Source: Phycisphaerales bacterium (lineage in GTDB: Bacteria; Planctomycetota; Phycisphaerae; Phycisphaerales; UBA1924). Taken from it: a stretch of DNA of 64,000 nt. Shown here piece after piece: positions 45,012 to 54,392 of the stretch (positions within the stretch are counted from its first letter, which is position 1; each line of letters opens with the position of its first letter). Below the pieces are notes generated by a model. It was not told the DNA's origin. It made no database searches and worked only from the letters and a program-made list of their open reading frames with translations. The stretch lies in NCBI GenBank assembly GCA_007693785.1, contig RECY01000024.1:1-64000 (forward strand), in the 5' to 3' direction. The position numbers were made by a program, and so were the translations under genes.

Positions 45012-48000
45012 TCAGGCCTTGTGTTCGTTCTCGCCGGGTTCCGGTGACGATTGGGCGAGATCCGCAGTGGGGTCGGGCTTCCGCTCGGCCCGTTGAAGAG
45101 TGAGCGGGCCGCTGATGCTTCGGATGTGGATGTCCCGCTGGGGGAAGGCGATCTCGATCTTCGCTTCTCGGAAGGCGTCGTCGATCGCGCGGTGGAGCTC
45201 GTGCCGGACCCGGATGATTTCGCTGATATTTGGGATGAACACGCGGAGGTTGAAGGTGAGGGCGCTGTCGCCAAACTCGCTGAAGACGACCGAGGGCGCC
45301 GGGTCTTTGAGCACGCAGGCGTGCTCGTTCGCGACCCGGAGCAGGATGCTTTCGGCCGCGACGGTGTCGGAGCCGTACGCGACGCCGACGGGCACCACCA
45401 CGCGGAGAATGGGATCGGACAGCGTCCAGTTGATGACGTTCGCGGTGATAAACGTCTTGTTGGGGATGATGAGTTCCTTGCGGTCCCAGTCGGTGACCGT
45501 GGTGGCCCGCATGCGGATGCGTGTGACGTTCCCGCTGACGCCGTCGACGGTGACGGTGTCGCCGACGCGGATCGGTCGCTCGATGAGGATGATGATGCCG
45601 GAGATGAAGTTGGCGACGATCTCTTGGAGGCCGAAGCCGATGCCGAGGGTGATGGCGGCGACGAGCCACTGCACCTGGGACCACCCGATGCCGATCGCGC
45701 TGAACGCGATCACGACGCCGACGACCGCGATGACGTATCGCGTCAGCGTGACGACGGCGTAGCGCCCGCTGGGGGTCATGGGCAGGCGCTGGAGAAGCGT
45801 GATCTCCAGCAACCCCGGCGCGTTTCGCGCCAGGACGTAGGCGACGAGCGCGAAAATGATGAAGCCGATGATGTTGATCAGCGTGATCGCGCCGTCCGGG
45901 GTGGGCGGGTCGGCGCCGGCGAGGCGCGCCATGTCTTCGCGAGCGAAGGGCTCGGCGGTGGTGCTGAACGGGGGCGGGGTGGCGGAGCCGTTGAAGGTCG
46001 GTCTCGGGGCGGGTGCGGCACCGAGGACGTCTCGTGCGAGCTGCGGGCCGAGGATCTCGGCGGCTTCCGGTACGGAGACCGCCGTCTCTCGGATGTTGCC
46101 GAAGTTGGGCCAGACCTCGACGCGCTCGAGCATCCCGAGCGCGGGGAGCATCCGGGCCCAGACGAGCCAGAGCCCGATGACCACGGTGATCGTGACGCCG
46201 GTGCGGAGGAGCTGGCGGGCTTGGCTGTCGATGGAGACCAGGTCCAGCTTGGGCTCTTCGATCTTGATGCTGCCGCCCTCGGCGCTCAAAGAGCCGGTCT
46301 TCTCGGCGATCTCGCCCTGCGCCTCGCGCCGGCGACGGGCCTCCTCCATCGCGAGGCGCCGGCGTGCGATCAGCAGCCCGCGCTGCACGATCCCCTGCGC
46401 GACGATGACGCCGATCAGGAGCTGAACGGTCGCGAGGATGCGGCTCTCAAACTGCAGCCCGGTGTAAAAAAAGCCGAGCAGCGCGATCAGCGCCAGTGCG
46501 AGCGGGGCGATGATCGACGCGGGGTACCAGATGTACTCGGCCCGTTCCACCCATTCGCCGCGGTGCCGGGAGACCACCGCCTCGGCGATCCCCTTGCCCG
46601 GGCGGAGCAGGCGGGCCGAGAGCCCGGCGATCGTCACCATCAGCAGCACGAACGCGACGCGTGCGAGCGGGTCGGCCCCCGCTTGGAGGGCCTCCCACTC
46701 GGCGGCACCCATTACGAAGATGATCGGGACCGCGGTCAGCTCGAACCAGCGGACGTGACGCCGCAGGAGCGACCGGGTCTGCGGGCGCCAGCGGAAGTGC
46801 GCTTCGGCGAGGCCCTGATCGCGCACGAGTTGCTGCACCACGCGGGTGGTGAGCAGGAGCGGGGCCGCGCCGAGGGCTCCCGCCCCGAGCGCCCGGGCGA
46901 TGAGGCCCGGCTCGGGCATGGTGTTCAGCCACCACGCGCCGAGCCAGAGCGCCACAGGCCAGACCGAGGCGTGGAAGAGCGTGATCAGCAGCGCCCTGGT
47001 GCTGAGCCCGATCTTGTCGGTCGCAAGGCTCGACGTCTGCTCGGCGATGGCCTTCAGCCTGACGATGAAGCGGGCTCGCCAGTAGAGCCCGAGTGAGACG
47101 GCAAGCAGCACGGCCGATGGCGCGTACGGGCGTCGTTGGACGTCGCGCCACAGCTCGCCGGTGAACGAGGCCCATCCCGAGGCGGAGATCAGGTCGCCGA
47201 CGGTGCGTGTGATCCGCGCCGGCTCCTGGAGACCGACGCCGTCCATGCTGCGGATCCAGAGAATCCGCTCGTCGATGAACTCGATGTAGCGCGTCGTGAG
47301 GAGAATCAACGGCTCCAGGCGGTCCTGCATCCGGAGGAGCTGGTCGTTGTACTCGCGGTACGCCTCGATCAGCGCGTCGAACTGCGATCGCTGCTCGGCG
47401 AGCAGACCGCCCAGCTCGCGCCGGAGGCGGGCGGTCGCCGGGTCGTCCGGGCCCCACTGCTGCTCGGCGACGACGGCATCGATCTGCTGACCGATCGGGG
47501 CAAAGTTGCTCCGCTCGTATTCCAGGTCCGCCAGCTCGCGCTGGGTCACCGCCAGCTCGCCTCGCAGGCGCCGGAGGTGCCCCCGCAATTCCCGCGGGTC
47601 GGTCAGTTCCATCCGCTGCGTGCGGAGGCGCGCGTCGGTCAGCCCGGTGCCGGTTGCCGCTTCGACGCGCTGGCGGTCGCGCTCGTACTGAGCCGCGACG
47701 CGGCGGAGCCCCGCCTCCAGTCGCTCGTACTGCGCCCGGCGTTCCGCGAGGCGGCTCGCCAGCCCGTCCTCCCCCGTGCGCAACACGATAAGTTCCAGGT
47801 TTCGCTCGGCGATCGCGCGGACGGCGGGCGTGGCCTCGGCCGCCAGACGACGGGCTTCGTCCGCTTCGCGCTGGCCCTCGACCGCCTCGGCCTGGGTCAG
47901 CGTCGCCTCCCAGAGCTGCAACTGATCGTTCCGCGCGTTCAGGCGACGGTTCGCACGCTGGCGACGGAGCGGGAGAAGCTCCGCACGGGCGTCATAGTTT

Positions 48001-48680
48001 GCAAGTTCTGCGCGATTCGCGTCCAAGATCGCCAGCTGCAAACGACGCGTCGCGAGCGCCTCGGCCCGGAGCGCGTTGGTCAGTTCCGGGTTCTGGTCCG
48101 CGGGCGGGGCGGCGCTGAGCTGGTCCTCGACCTCTTCCAGCCGCCCTTGGGCGGCGGCCGTCTCGTTCGGGATCGAGGCCCGGCGCTCCGCTCGCGAGGC
48201 CTGATCCCGCGTGACCTGTGCGAGCCGATCCGTCGCGTCGTTGACCGCGGCCTCGGCCTGGTCCCGGAGCTGGCGGATCGCTTCCAAGCTTGCGCCATCG
48301 GGCACCGTGATCGTACCCTCGAACCCCTGCGCGAGGTCGCGATCGATCGCTTCTCGCTCGCTCGGGACGGCTTGACGCTGCTGCTCGCTCTGCAGGGCCC
48401 GCTGCTCCTGCTGGATCGCCAGTTCGATCGTCGCCAGCGTCCGCTGATAGATCTCCGTGAGTTGCTGGCGGAGGGCGTCGTCGAGGTCCGCCCGTTCTTC
48501 GAGCGCGGCGAGGGCCTCGCGGGCCGCGCTGAGCGTGATCCCGTGATCGGCGTTGGCATTCGCGGCGGCGGGGCTCGGGGCGTCCTGGGCGGGGGCCGAG
48601 GCGGCCGCGCCGAGCAGCGTCAGCATCACGATCGCGGCTTGGCGGAGCATCGGCAGCGGGCGGTCGAACCGTCGTGGCAT
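45012..48680 (-). CDS. Giant MscS-family mechanosensitive channel (MscK/KefA-like)
   Basis: 1222 residues from ATG 48680, similar in size to MscK. Signal peptide (IVMLTLLGAAASAPAQ), then about 470 residues of periplasmic coiled coil (ALAALEERADLDDALRQQLT, RELADLEYERSNF). Several membrane helices follow, and then the MscS core: pore helix in VQWLVAAITLGIGFGLQEIV, NFISGIIILIERPIRVGDTV, VTRIRMRATTVTDWDRKELI and a C-terminal alpha-beta domain. It should open on membrane tension during osmotic downshock. The coupled carrier genes downstream hint at ion homeostasis. Confidence 0.93.
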   Translation of the reverse strand: MPRRFDRPLPMLRQAAIVMLTLLGAAASAPAQDAPSPAAANANADHGITLSAAREALAALEERADLDDALRQQLTEIYQRTLATIELAIQQEQRALQSEQQRQAVPSEREAIDRDLAQGFEGTITVPDGASLEAIRQLRDQAEAAVNDATDRLAQVTRDQASRAERRASIPNETAAAQGRLEEVEDQLSAAPPADQNPELTNALRAEALATRRLQLAILDANRAELANYDARAELLPLRRQRANRRLNARNDQLQLWEATLTQAEAVEGQREADEARRLAAEATPAVRAIAERNLELIVLRTGEDGLASRLAERRAQYERLEAGLRRVAAQYERDRQRVEAATGTGLTDARLRTQRMELTDPRELRGHLRRLRGELAVTQRELADLEYERSNFAPIGQQIDAVVAEQQWGPDDPATARLRRELGGLLAEQRSQFDALIEAYREYNDQLLRMQDRLEPLILLTTRYIEFIDERILWIRSMDGVGLQEPARITRTVGDLISASGWASFTGELWRDVQRRPYAPSAVLLAVSLGLYWRARFIVRLKAIAEQTSSLATDKIGLSTRALLITLFHASVWPVALWLGAWWLNTMPEPGLIARALGAGALGAAPLLLTTRVVQQLVRDQGLAEAHFRWRPQTRSLLRRHVRWFELTAVPIIFVMGAAEWEALQAGADPLARVAFVLLMVTIAGLSARLLRPGKGIAEAVVSRHRGEWVERAEYIWYPASIIAPLALALIALLGFFYTGLQFESRILATVQLLIGVIVAQGIVQRGLLIARRRLAMEEARRRREAQGEIAEKTGSLSAEGGSIKIEEPKLDLVSIDSQARQLLRTGVTITVVIGLWLVWARMLPALGMLERVEVWPNFGNIRETAVSVPEAAEILGPQLARDVLGAAPAPRPTFNGSATPPPFSTTAEPFAREDMARLAGADPPTPDGAITLINIIGFIIFALVAYVLARNAPGLLEITLLQRLPMTPSGRYAVVTLTRYVIAVVGVVIAFSAIGIGWSQVQWLVAAITLGIGFGLQEIVANFISGIIILIERPIRVGDTVTVDGVSGNVTRIRMRATTVTDWDRKELIIPNKTFITANVINWTLSDPILRVVVPVGVAYGSDTVAAESILLRVANEHACVLKDPAPSVVFSEFGDSALTFNLRVFIPNISEIIRVRHELHRAIDDAFREAKIEIAFPQRDIHIRSISGPLTLQRAERKPDPTADLAQSSPEPGENEHKA

Positions 48681-48823
48681 CGTGATCTTTCGAAGCGGGT
48701 GCGTGGGCGTTTGCGGGATCATGATACCGGTCGTGCGCGTGTCCGAGCCCGGTGAAACGCCGCCGGGGGTTTGCCCCGTCTCCCACCACACCCGGGTAGA
48801 GTGCCCCCGATACACTCGCGTCT

Positions 48824-49744
48824 ATGCAGGAGCGGAGCACGGCGAGCACCGAGTCGGCGGAGGCACCGCCGTCGTCCCCCATCGATTGGATCGAGAGCGA
48901 CCTGGCGCGCACGATCGAAGCATTGCGCCTGCCCACGAACCTCGCCGAGGCGATCCGCTACGCTGCGCTCGGCGGGGGCAAACGCGTCCGCCCACTCCTC
49001 GCGTGGCACTGCTGCGCCGCGGCCCGCCCGGACCGCGACGGCTCGCCGGCCCTTGCCGCGGGCTCGGCGGTCGAACTCGTCCACGCCTTCAGCCTCGTCC
49101 ACGACGACCTGCCGGCGATGGACGACGACGACCTCCGGCGTGGCAAGCCGACGCTCCATCGCCACGCGGGGGAGGCGATGGCGATCCTCGCGGGCGACGC
49201 GATGCTCGCCGGGGCGTTCCAGGCGCTGGTGCAGCGGGCTCCTTCGTCCGGGGTGGGGGCCGCGCTGGTGGAGGAACTGGCGATCGGGACCAGCGGGATG
49301 ATCGCCGGGCAGGTCTACGACACGATCGGCGGGCTGCCGGCCGGGCTCTCGGGCGAAGACCGGGTCCGCCTGGTGCACGCGAACAAGACCGGGGCGCTGA
49401 TCCGGGCGTCCTGCCGCATGGGCGCGATCTCTGCCTTCGGCGACGGGGGCGTCCCGGAGCGCACGATGGCGGCGATCACCGCCTTCGGCGAGGCGTGCGG
49501 GCTCATGTTCCAGGTCGTGGACGACCTGCTGGACGTCGAGCAGCCGCCCGAGGCGGTGGGCAAGCGGACGGGCAAGGACGCGGAGGCCGGGAAGCTGACC
49601 TACCCCGGCGTGCTGGGCGTCGAGGGCTCTCGGGCGGAGGTTGCGAGGCTCGCGGGGCTGGCGTCGGCGGCTCTGGAGCCCCTGGGCCCCGCGGCCGACC
49701 CGCTCCGGGCGATCGCGGGGGACCTCGCGAGGCGGACGAGCTGA
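48824..49744 (+). CDS. Polyprenyl (farnesyl/geranylgeranyl) diphosphate synthase
   Basis: Trans-prenyltransferase that elongates dimethylallyl-PP with isopentenyl-PP. 306 residues. GGGKRVRPLL, first Asp-rich motif LVHDDLPAMDDDDLRRGKPT, KTGALIRASCRMG, and second Asp-rich motif FQVVDDLLDVEQ. Residues just before the first motif (VHAFSLVHDD) fit short-chain enzymes of the IspA type. It is divergent from the MscS-like gene and immediately upstream of dxs, so both belong to isoprenoid synthesis. Confidence 0.93.
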   Translation: MQERSTASTESAEAPPSSPIDWIESDLARTIEALRLPTNLAEAIRYAALGGGKRVRPLLAWHCCAAARPDRDGSPALAAGSAVELVHAFSLVHDDLPAMDDDDLRRGKPTLHRHAGEAMAILAGDAMLAGAFQALVQRAPSSGVGAALVEELAIGTSGMIAGQVYDTIGGLPAGLSGEDRVRLVHANKTGALIRASCRMGAISAFGDGGVPERTMAAITAFGEACGLMFQVVDDLLDVEQPPEAVGKRTGKDAEAGKLTYPGVLGVEGSRAEVARLAGLASAALEPLGPAADPLRAIAGDLARRTS

Positions 49745-49894
49745 ATCCTGCTGCCGGGCGGTGGGGGCCTTTGCGAATCCCCCCTCCAGCGGGGCTCGAA
49801 ACACAACATCTGGAGGCACGGGTGGATACACTCGTCCTGCATCTCGCGGCGGCGTGTTCGCGCTGGCGCTACCTCTGCCCCGATGGAGCCCGGC

Positions 49895-51889
49895 ATGACG
49901 CTGCTCCCGACGATCCGTTCCCACGCCGACCTCCGCGCGGTGCCGATGGACCGGCTCCCCGAACTCGCCGCGGAAATCCGCGAGTCCATCATCACGCAGG
50001 TCTCCCGCACCGGCGGGCACCTCGCGCCCAACCTCGGCGTGGTCGAGCTCACGATCGCGATGCACTACGTCTTCGACTTCGGGCACGACCGCCTGCTGTT
50101 CGACGTCGGGCACCAGTGCTACCCGCACAAGCTGCTGACCGGGCGTTTGCCGATGCTCGCCAAGCTGCGCACGCGCGAGGGGATGGCCGGCTTCCCGGAG
50201 CCGCGGGAGCACCCGGCCGACCTGTTTAGCGTCGGGCACGCTGGGACGGGCATCTCCACGGCCGTCGGCATGGCCCGCGGCGACACGCTCACCGGCGAAG
50301 CCTTCGATCCCAAAGCAAACCCCGACGGGCGGCGCGTCGTGACGCTCATCGGCGACGCCTCGATCGTCAACGGCGTTGCAATGGAGGGGCTCAACAACGC
50401 CGGGACGCTCAAGCGCCAGATGCTCATCGTGCTCAACGACAACGGGATGAGCATCTCCAAGCCGCAGGGCGCGATGGCGCAGTACTTCGACCGCGTCCGC
50501 CTCAGCCACCTCTACGGCGATTTCAAGAAGGCGGGGGACAAGGTCCTCCGTCAGATTCCCGGCGGCTCGATCCTCCGCGACGCGTACCACCGCTCGACGG
50601 AGATGTTCAAGCAGGCGATCAGCGAGGGCGGGTGGTTCGAGCACTTCGGGCTGCTGACGGTGGGGCCGATCGACGGGCACGACATCCCGACGCTGATCGA
50701 GTTCTTCGCCGAGGCGAAGGAGTTCGACCGCCCGATGGTGCTGCACGTCAAGACGATCAAGGGCAAGGGGCTGCCGTACGCGGAGGAGGACGCGACGACG
50801 TTCCACTCCCCGGCCGCCCACACCTACGACCCGGACTCGTGCCGCGTCGAGCTGAAGAAATCCGGTCGCTCGTTCACGGCCGCCTTCGGCGACGCGATGA
50901 CCGATCTGATGCGCCGGGATGAAAAGGCCGTCGCTTGCACGGCCGCGATGCCGGGCGGGACGGGGCTCGACAAGGCGATGGCCGAGTTCCCGGAGCGGAC
51001 GTGGGACACGGGCATCTGCGAAAGCCACGCGATGGACATGATGGCCGGGCTCGCCAAGTGCGGGCTGAAGCCGTTCTTCGCGGTGTATTCGACCTTCGTG
51101 CAGCGCGCGTTCGATCAGGCGTTCCAGGAGGTCTCGCTCCAGGGGCTCGCGGTGCGGCTGTGCCTCGATCGCGCGGGGCTCGTCGGCGGCGACGGCGCGG
51201 TGCACCACGGGTTCTGCGACGTCGCGCTGCTGCGCACGCTGCCGGGCGCGGCGCTGACGGCCGCGATCGACGAGGCGAGCCTTCTCGCGGCCCTGGAGTT
51301 CATGCGCACCTACGACGAGGGCCTCAGCGCCGTCCGCTACCCGCGGGACAACGTTAGCGATCGTTTTGCGCACGAGCCCTGCCCGGCGTTCGAGCTCGGC
51401 AAGGCGCGTCTGCTGACACCCGAGGTCGATCCGACCAAGGCTGGCGAGGGCCGCGGGGCGGACGTCGCGGTGCTGGCCTTCGGCACGCCGGCGATCGCGG
51501 CGATGGACGCCGTCGATACGCTCGCGGGCGAGTACCGTGTCGCGGTCTACGACGCGCGGTTCGCCAAGCCCGTCGATGCGGGGCTTTTGAAGAAACTCGC
51601 CGAGGCGGGCGTGCCGATCGTGACCGTCGAGGACCACGGCGTGCAGGGCGGCTTCGGTACCGCGGTGCTCGAAGCCCTCGCCGAGATGGGGCTGCACGCG
51701 AAAGTCACGCGTCTGGGCCTGCCGGACGGGTGGATATATCAGGACAGCCGGTCCAAGCAGCTCGCCGAGGCCGGGATCGACGCGCCGGGCATCGCGCGGG
51801 CGATCCGGAGCGCGGCGGACACGGCGGGGGATCGGCCCACGCGCGGGAATGAGGCGCCGGCGACGCTCGGTGCGGCTCGGGAGCGCTGA
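49895..51889 (+). CDS. dxs: 1-Deoxy-D-xylulose-5-phosphate synthase
   Basis: Thiamine-diphosphate enzyme joining pyruvate and glyceraldehyde-3-phosphate, first step of the MEP isoprenoid pathway. About 664 residues. I take ATG 49895 because MTLLPTIRSHADLRAVP aligns with the usual start and GGAG lies six bases before it; ATG 49883 is possible. Motifs: DVGHQCYPHKLLTGR, the ThDP/Mg site VTLIGDASIVNGVAMEGLNN, the DRAGLVGGDGAVHHG loop and the C-terminal VTVEDHGVQGGFG. It follows the prenyl synthase by 150 bases. Confidence 0.95.
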   Translation: MTLLPTIRSHADLRAVPMDRLPELAAEIRESIITQVSRTGGHLAPNLGVVELTIAMHYVFDFGHDRLLFDVGHQCYPHKLLTGRLPMLAKLRTREGMAGFPEPREHPADLFSVGHAGTGISTAVGMARGDTLTGEAFDPKANPDGRRVVTLIGDASIVNGVAMEGLNNAGTLKRQMLIVLNDNGMSISKPQGAMAQYFDRVRLSHLYGDFKKAGDKVLRQIPGGSILRDAYHRSTEMFKQAISEGGWFEHFGLLTVGPIDGHDIPTLIEFFAEAKEFDRPMVLHVKTIKGKGLPYAEEDATTFHSPAAHTYDPDSCRVELKKSGRSFTAAFGDAMTDLMRRDEKAVACTAAMPGGTGLDKAMAEFPERTWDTGICESHAMDMMAGLAKCGLKPFFAVYSTFVQRAFDQAFQEVSLQGLAVRLCLDRAGLVGGDGAVHHGFCDVALLRTLPGAALTAAIDEASLLAALEFMRTYDEGLSAVRYPRDNVSDRFAHEPCPAFELGKARLLTPEVDPTKAGEGRGADVAVLAFGTPAIAAMDAVDTLAGEYRVAVYDARFAKPVDAGLLKKLAEAGVPIVTVEDHGVQGGFGTAVLEALAEMGLHAKVTRLGLPDGWIYQDSRSKQLAEAGIDAPGIARAIRSAADTAGDRPTRGNEAPATLGAARER

Positions 51890-51938
51890 CCGCCACCCGT
51901 GTCGGCGTTGCTCGGCACGGGGATTCCTAGACTCCACC

Positions 51939-52826
51939 ATGCGCCGACGTGTCTTGATGCTGGTGAACCGCGACAAGCCGGATTCGGCGGACGTCGCCGC
52001 GTCGGTGCGCACGATCATCGAGACCCACGGTCTGCTCGCGGGCGAGCTCGACGCGGTGCCCGAGGACGGGTCGCCGGAGACCAACGGGGCCGAGCTGATC
52101 GCCGTGCTGGGCGGCGACGGGACGATGCTGAGCCAGACGCGCCGGTGCGCGTCGCTCGGCCTGCCGATGCTCGGGGTGAACATCGGGAAAGTCGGGTTCA
52201 CGGCCGAATTCGACGTGGAAAGCCTGAGCGACCAGGCGGCTTCGCTGTTCGGCGGGGGCGCGCCGTTGCCGCTGCGCGAGGTGGCGATCCTCGAGATCGC
52301 GGTGAACGGCGAGGCGGTGGGTCTGGCGATGAACGAGTGCGTGGTGACGGCCGGGCCGCCGTTCCGGATGATCGAGCTCTCGCTTCGCATCGACGGCGAG
52401 CCGGGCCCGACGGTCGCGGGGGACGGGATGATCGTGTCGACGCCGGTGGGCTCGACGGCTTACACGCTGTCGGCGGGCGGGCCGATCCTGTCGCCCTCGG
52501 TCTATGCGATGGCGATCACGCCGATCGCGGCGCACAGCCTGAGCTTTCGCCCGATCGTCGTGCCGGGGGAGAGCGTGGTCGAGCTGCGGGTCGGTCGCGT
52601 GAATCGTGACGGGCCGGGGTGTGAGGGCGGGACGGCGGTCGTGCTGGACGGGCGGGTCGCGAAACTGCTGAACGCAGGAGACGTGGTGCGGGTGCGACGG
52701 CACGCGACCTCGGCCCGGTTTGTGACCAACGCCGGGGCGAGCTATTGGAGCACGCTGATCCGCAAGCTGCACTGGGCGGTCCAGCCGCTCGAACGCAAGC
52801 CCAGCGGGGACGGCGGGCTGAGCTGA
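51939..52826 (+). CDS. nadK: NAD kinase
   Basis: Phosphorylates NAD to NADP. 295 residues from ATG 51939. Diagnostic GGDGTMLSQTRR near residues 56-67 (catalytic Asp), LGVNIGKVGFTAE (family GxLGFL region), MNECVVTAG, GDGMIVSTPVGSTAYTLSAG (NAD-binding) and ITPIAAHSLSFRPIVVP. Full length and in the same direction as dxs. NADPH supply for the reductive steps of isoprenoid synthesis is a plausible but unproved reason for the proximity. Confidence 0.93.
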   Translation: MRRRVLMLVNRDKPDSADVAASVRTIIETHGLLAGELDAVPEDGSPETNGAELIAVLGGDGTMLSQTRRCASLGLPMLGVNIGKVGFTAEFDVESLSDQAASLFGGGAPLPLREVAILEIAVNGEAVGLAMNECVVTAGPPFRMIELSLRIDGEPGPTVAGDGMIVSTPVGSTAYTLSAGGPILSPSVYAMAITPIAAHSLSFRPIVVPGESVVELRVGRVNRDGPGCEGGTAVVLDGRVAKLLNAGDVVRVRRHATSARFVTNAGASYWSTLIRKLHWAVQPLERKPSGDGGLS

Positions 52827-52838
52827 AGCCCGGGTGCC

Positions 52839-54308
52839 CTACGCGTTCGTCTCGACGGGCGCTTCCGGCTCGCGGATGCGTGTGAGGGCGAGCGTCGGGG
52901 GCACGGCGACCGCGATAAAGATGAGCATGACCCAGAAATAGCCGGTGCTCTGGGTGGAACCGAGCGTGGCCGCGAGCCAGACGGGCCCGGCGGCGACGGC
53001 GGGCCCGAGCCCGGTGCCGATGAGCCCGATGCGCGTGAGAGAGGATCGGATCGCGCCGTGGTGGGCGCGCCCGTAGTAGCGGGCGACGGCCGCCGAGCCG
53101 CATGCGGCGACGATCGATTGCCCGACCGCGAAGACGATCATCGCGACGATCGCGCCGGCGAGCCCGGCCGAGTCGGGGAGCAGCACCGTGACCGCGAAGA
53201 CGGCGGGCGAGAGCGCGATCGCGCCCATCCCGACGGGGAGCAGCCGCGAGGGGCGGAGGCGGTCGGTGAGCAGCCCGGCCGGGAGGGCCATGACGGTCAT
53301 CGCGGCAAGCCAGGCGGAGGCGGGCCACGCGGCCAGTTCCGGCCTCGCGACCAGATCGACGCCGAGGCTGGCGACGATGGGCTGAAGATCGAACAGGAGC
53401 GCGGTGCCGATGAGCGGCGAGATCAGGAACGCGCTCGCGATGAGCCAGTAGGCGCGGGTGCGGAGGGCTTCGCGCATGGTGAACGCGGGCTCGGTCGCCG
53501 AGGTCGCGGGCGTGCCGCGGTCGGCGGGGAAGGGGCCGGCGCCGGTGGGGTCGGGTCGTTCTTCGCCGAATCGCTCGACGAAGGTCCCGGCTTCGGGATC
53601 GTGGGTGCTGGTGGTCGCGGGGGCCGGGTCGTTGTCCATGCGCAGGCCGAGGTCTTCGGGGCGATCGCGGAGGAAGCGGAGCGTGGGCGGGATAACGCTG
53701 ACGGCGACGAGCACGGCGAAGAGGACGTAGGCCGATCGCCACCCGAGGTTGGCGATGAGCCAGGCGCTGGCGACCGGGGCGGGGATCCAGAGCCCGAAGA
53801 TGACGACCTGTTTGAAGCCGTTGATGGAGCCGAGGCGCCGGTGGAACCACATCGCGATCGCGTGCTGCGCGACGAGCCCGAGCGCCCCGGCGCCGAGGAA
53901 GCGGACGAGGAAGAAGCCGATGAAGACGGTGAGGAGGTTGAACGAGCCGGCGAGCACGAGGCACGAGGCCGCGAACAGCCCGGCGACCCACGCGAGGGTC
54001 TTGCGTGGGCCATACGCATCGGTCAGTCGCCCGACCAGGACGAGCGGGATCGCGGCGGCGACGGTCGCGACGGTGTAGGCGATGTTGAGCTTGTAGGCGT
54101 TGCCCTCGGTGAGCCCGAGCATCTCGCGGAGGGGGGCGTTGAGCAGGGCGACGATCATGGTCTGCCCGGGTGCGCTGGCGAGCATCGCGAGGGCACCGAC
54201 GCCGGCGACGGTGTAGCCGGGGAACCATCGCCCGTTCCCTGTGCCGGGGGCCGCGATCTCAGCCGGCGTCGGGTTGGCGGGGTGGGTCGGCTCGGGCTCG
54301 CTGGTCAT
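52839..54308 (-). CDS. Major facilitator superfamily transporter (OFA-like)
   Basis: 489 residues from ATG 54308. Twelve predicted helices; the first follows RWFPGYTVAGVGALAMLAS, with VLVGRLTDAYGPRKTLAW as the MFS loop and MALPAGLLTDRLRPSRLLP in the second half. Residues about 225-275 form a long hydrophilic central loop (DNDPAPATTSTHDPEAG). The general look recalls monocarboxylate/oxalate-formate-type carriers; the substrate is unknown. Convergent with nadK (12 bases apart) and divergent from the antiporter pair. Confidence 0.83.
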   Translation of the reverse strand: MTSEPEPTHPANPTPAEIAAPGTGNGRWFPGYTVAGVGALAMLASAPGQTMIVALLNAPLREMLGLTEGNAYKLNIAYTVATVAAAIPLVLVGRLTDAYGPRKTLAWVAGLFAASCLVLAGSFNLLTVFIGFFLVRFLGAGALGLVAQHAIAMWFHRRLGSINGFKQVVIFGLWIPAPVASAWLIANLGWRSAYVLFAVLVAVSVIPPTLRFLRDRPEDLGLRMDNDPAPATTSTHDPEAGTFVERFGEERPDPTGAGPFPADRGTPATSATEPAFTMREALRTRAYWLIASAFLISPLIGTALLFDLQPIVASLGVDLVARPELAAWPASAWLAAMTVMALPAGLLTDRLRPSRLLPVGMGAIALSPAVFAVTVLLPDSAGLAGAIVAMIVFAVGQSIVAACGSAAVARYYGRAHHGAIRSSLTRIGLIGTGLGPAVAAGPVWLAATLGSTQSTGYFWVMLIFIAVAVPPTLALTRIREPEAPVETNA

Positions 54309-54392
54309 GCGTGTGGAGCGTAGGTGGGGAGGTGGGCGTAAAGTGGCGTGCTTGATGGTGGGGGGCGGCGCGAGCACGTGGGTGGAGGCGAC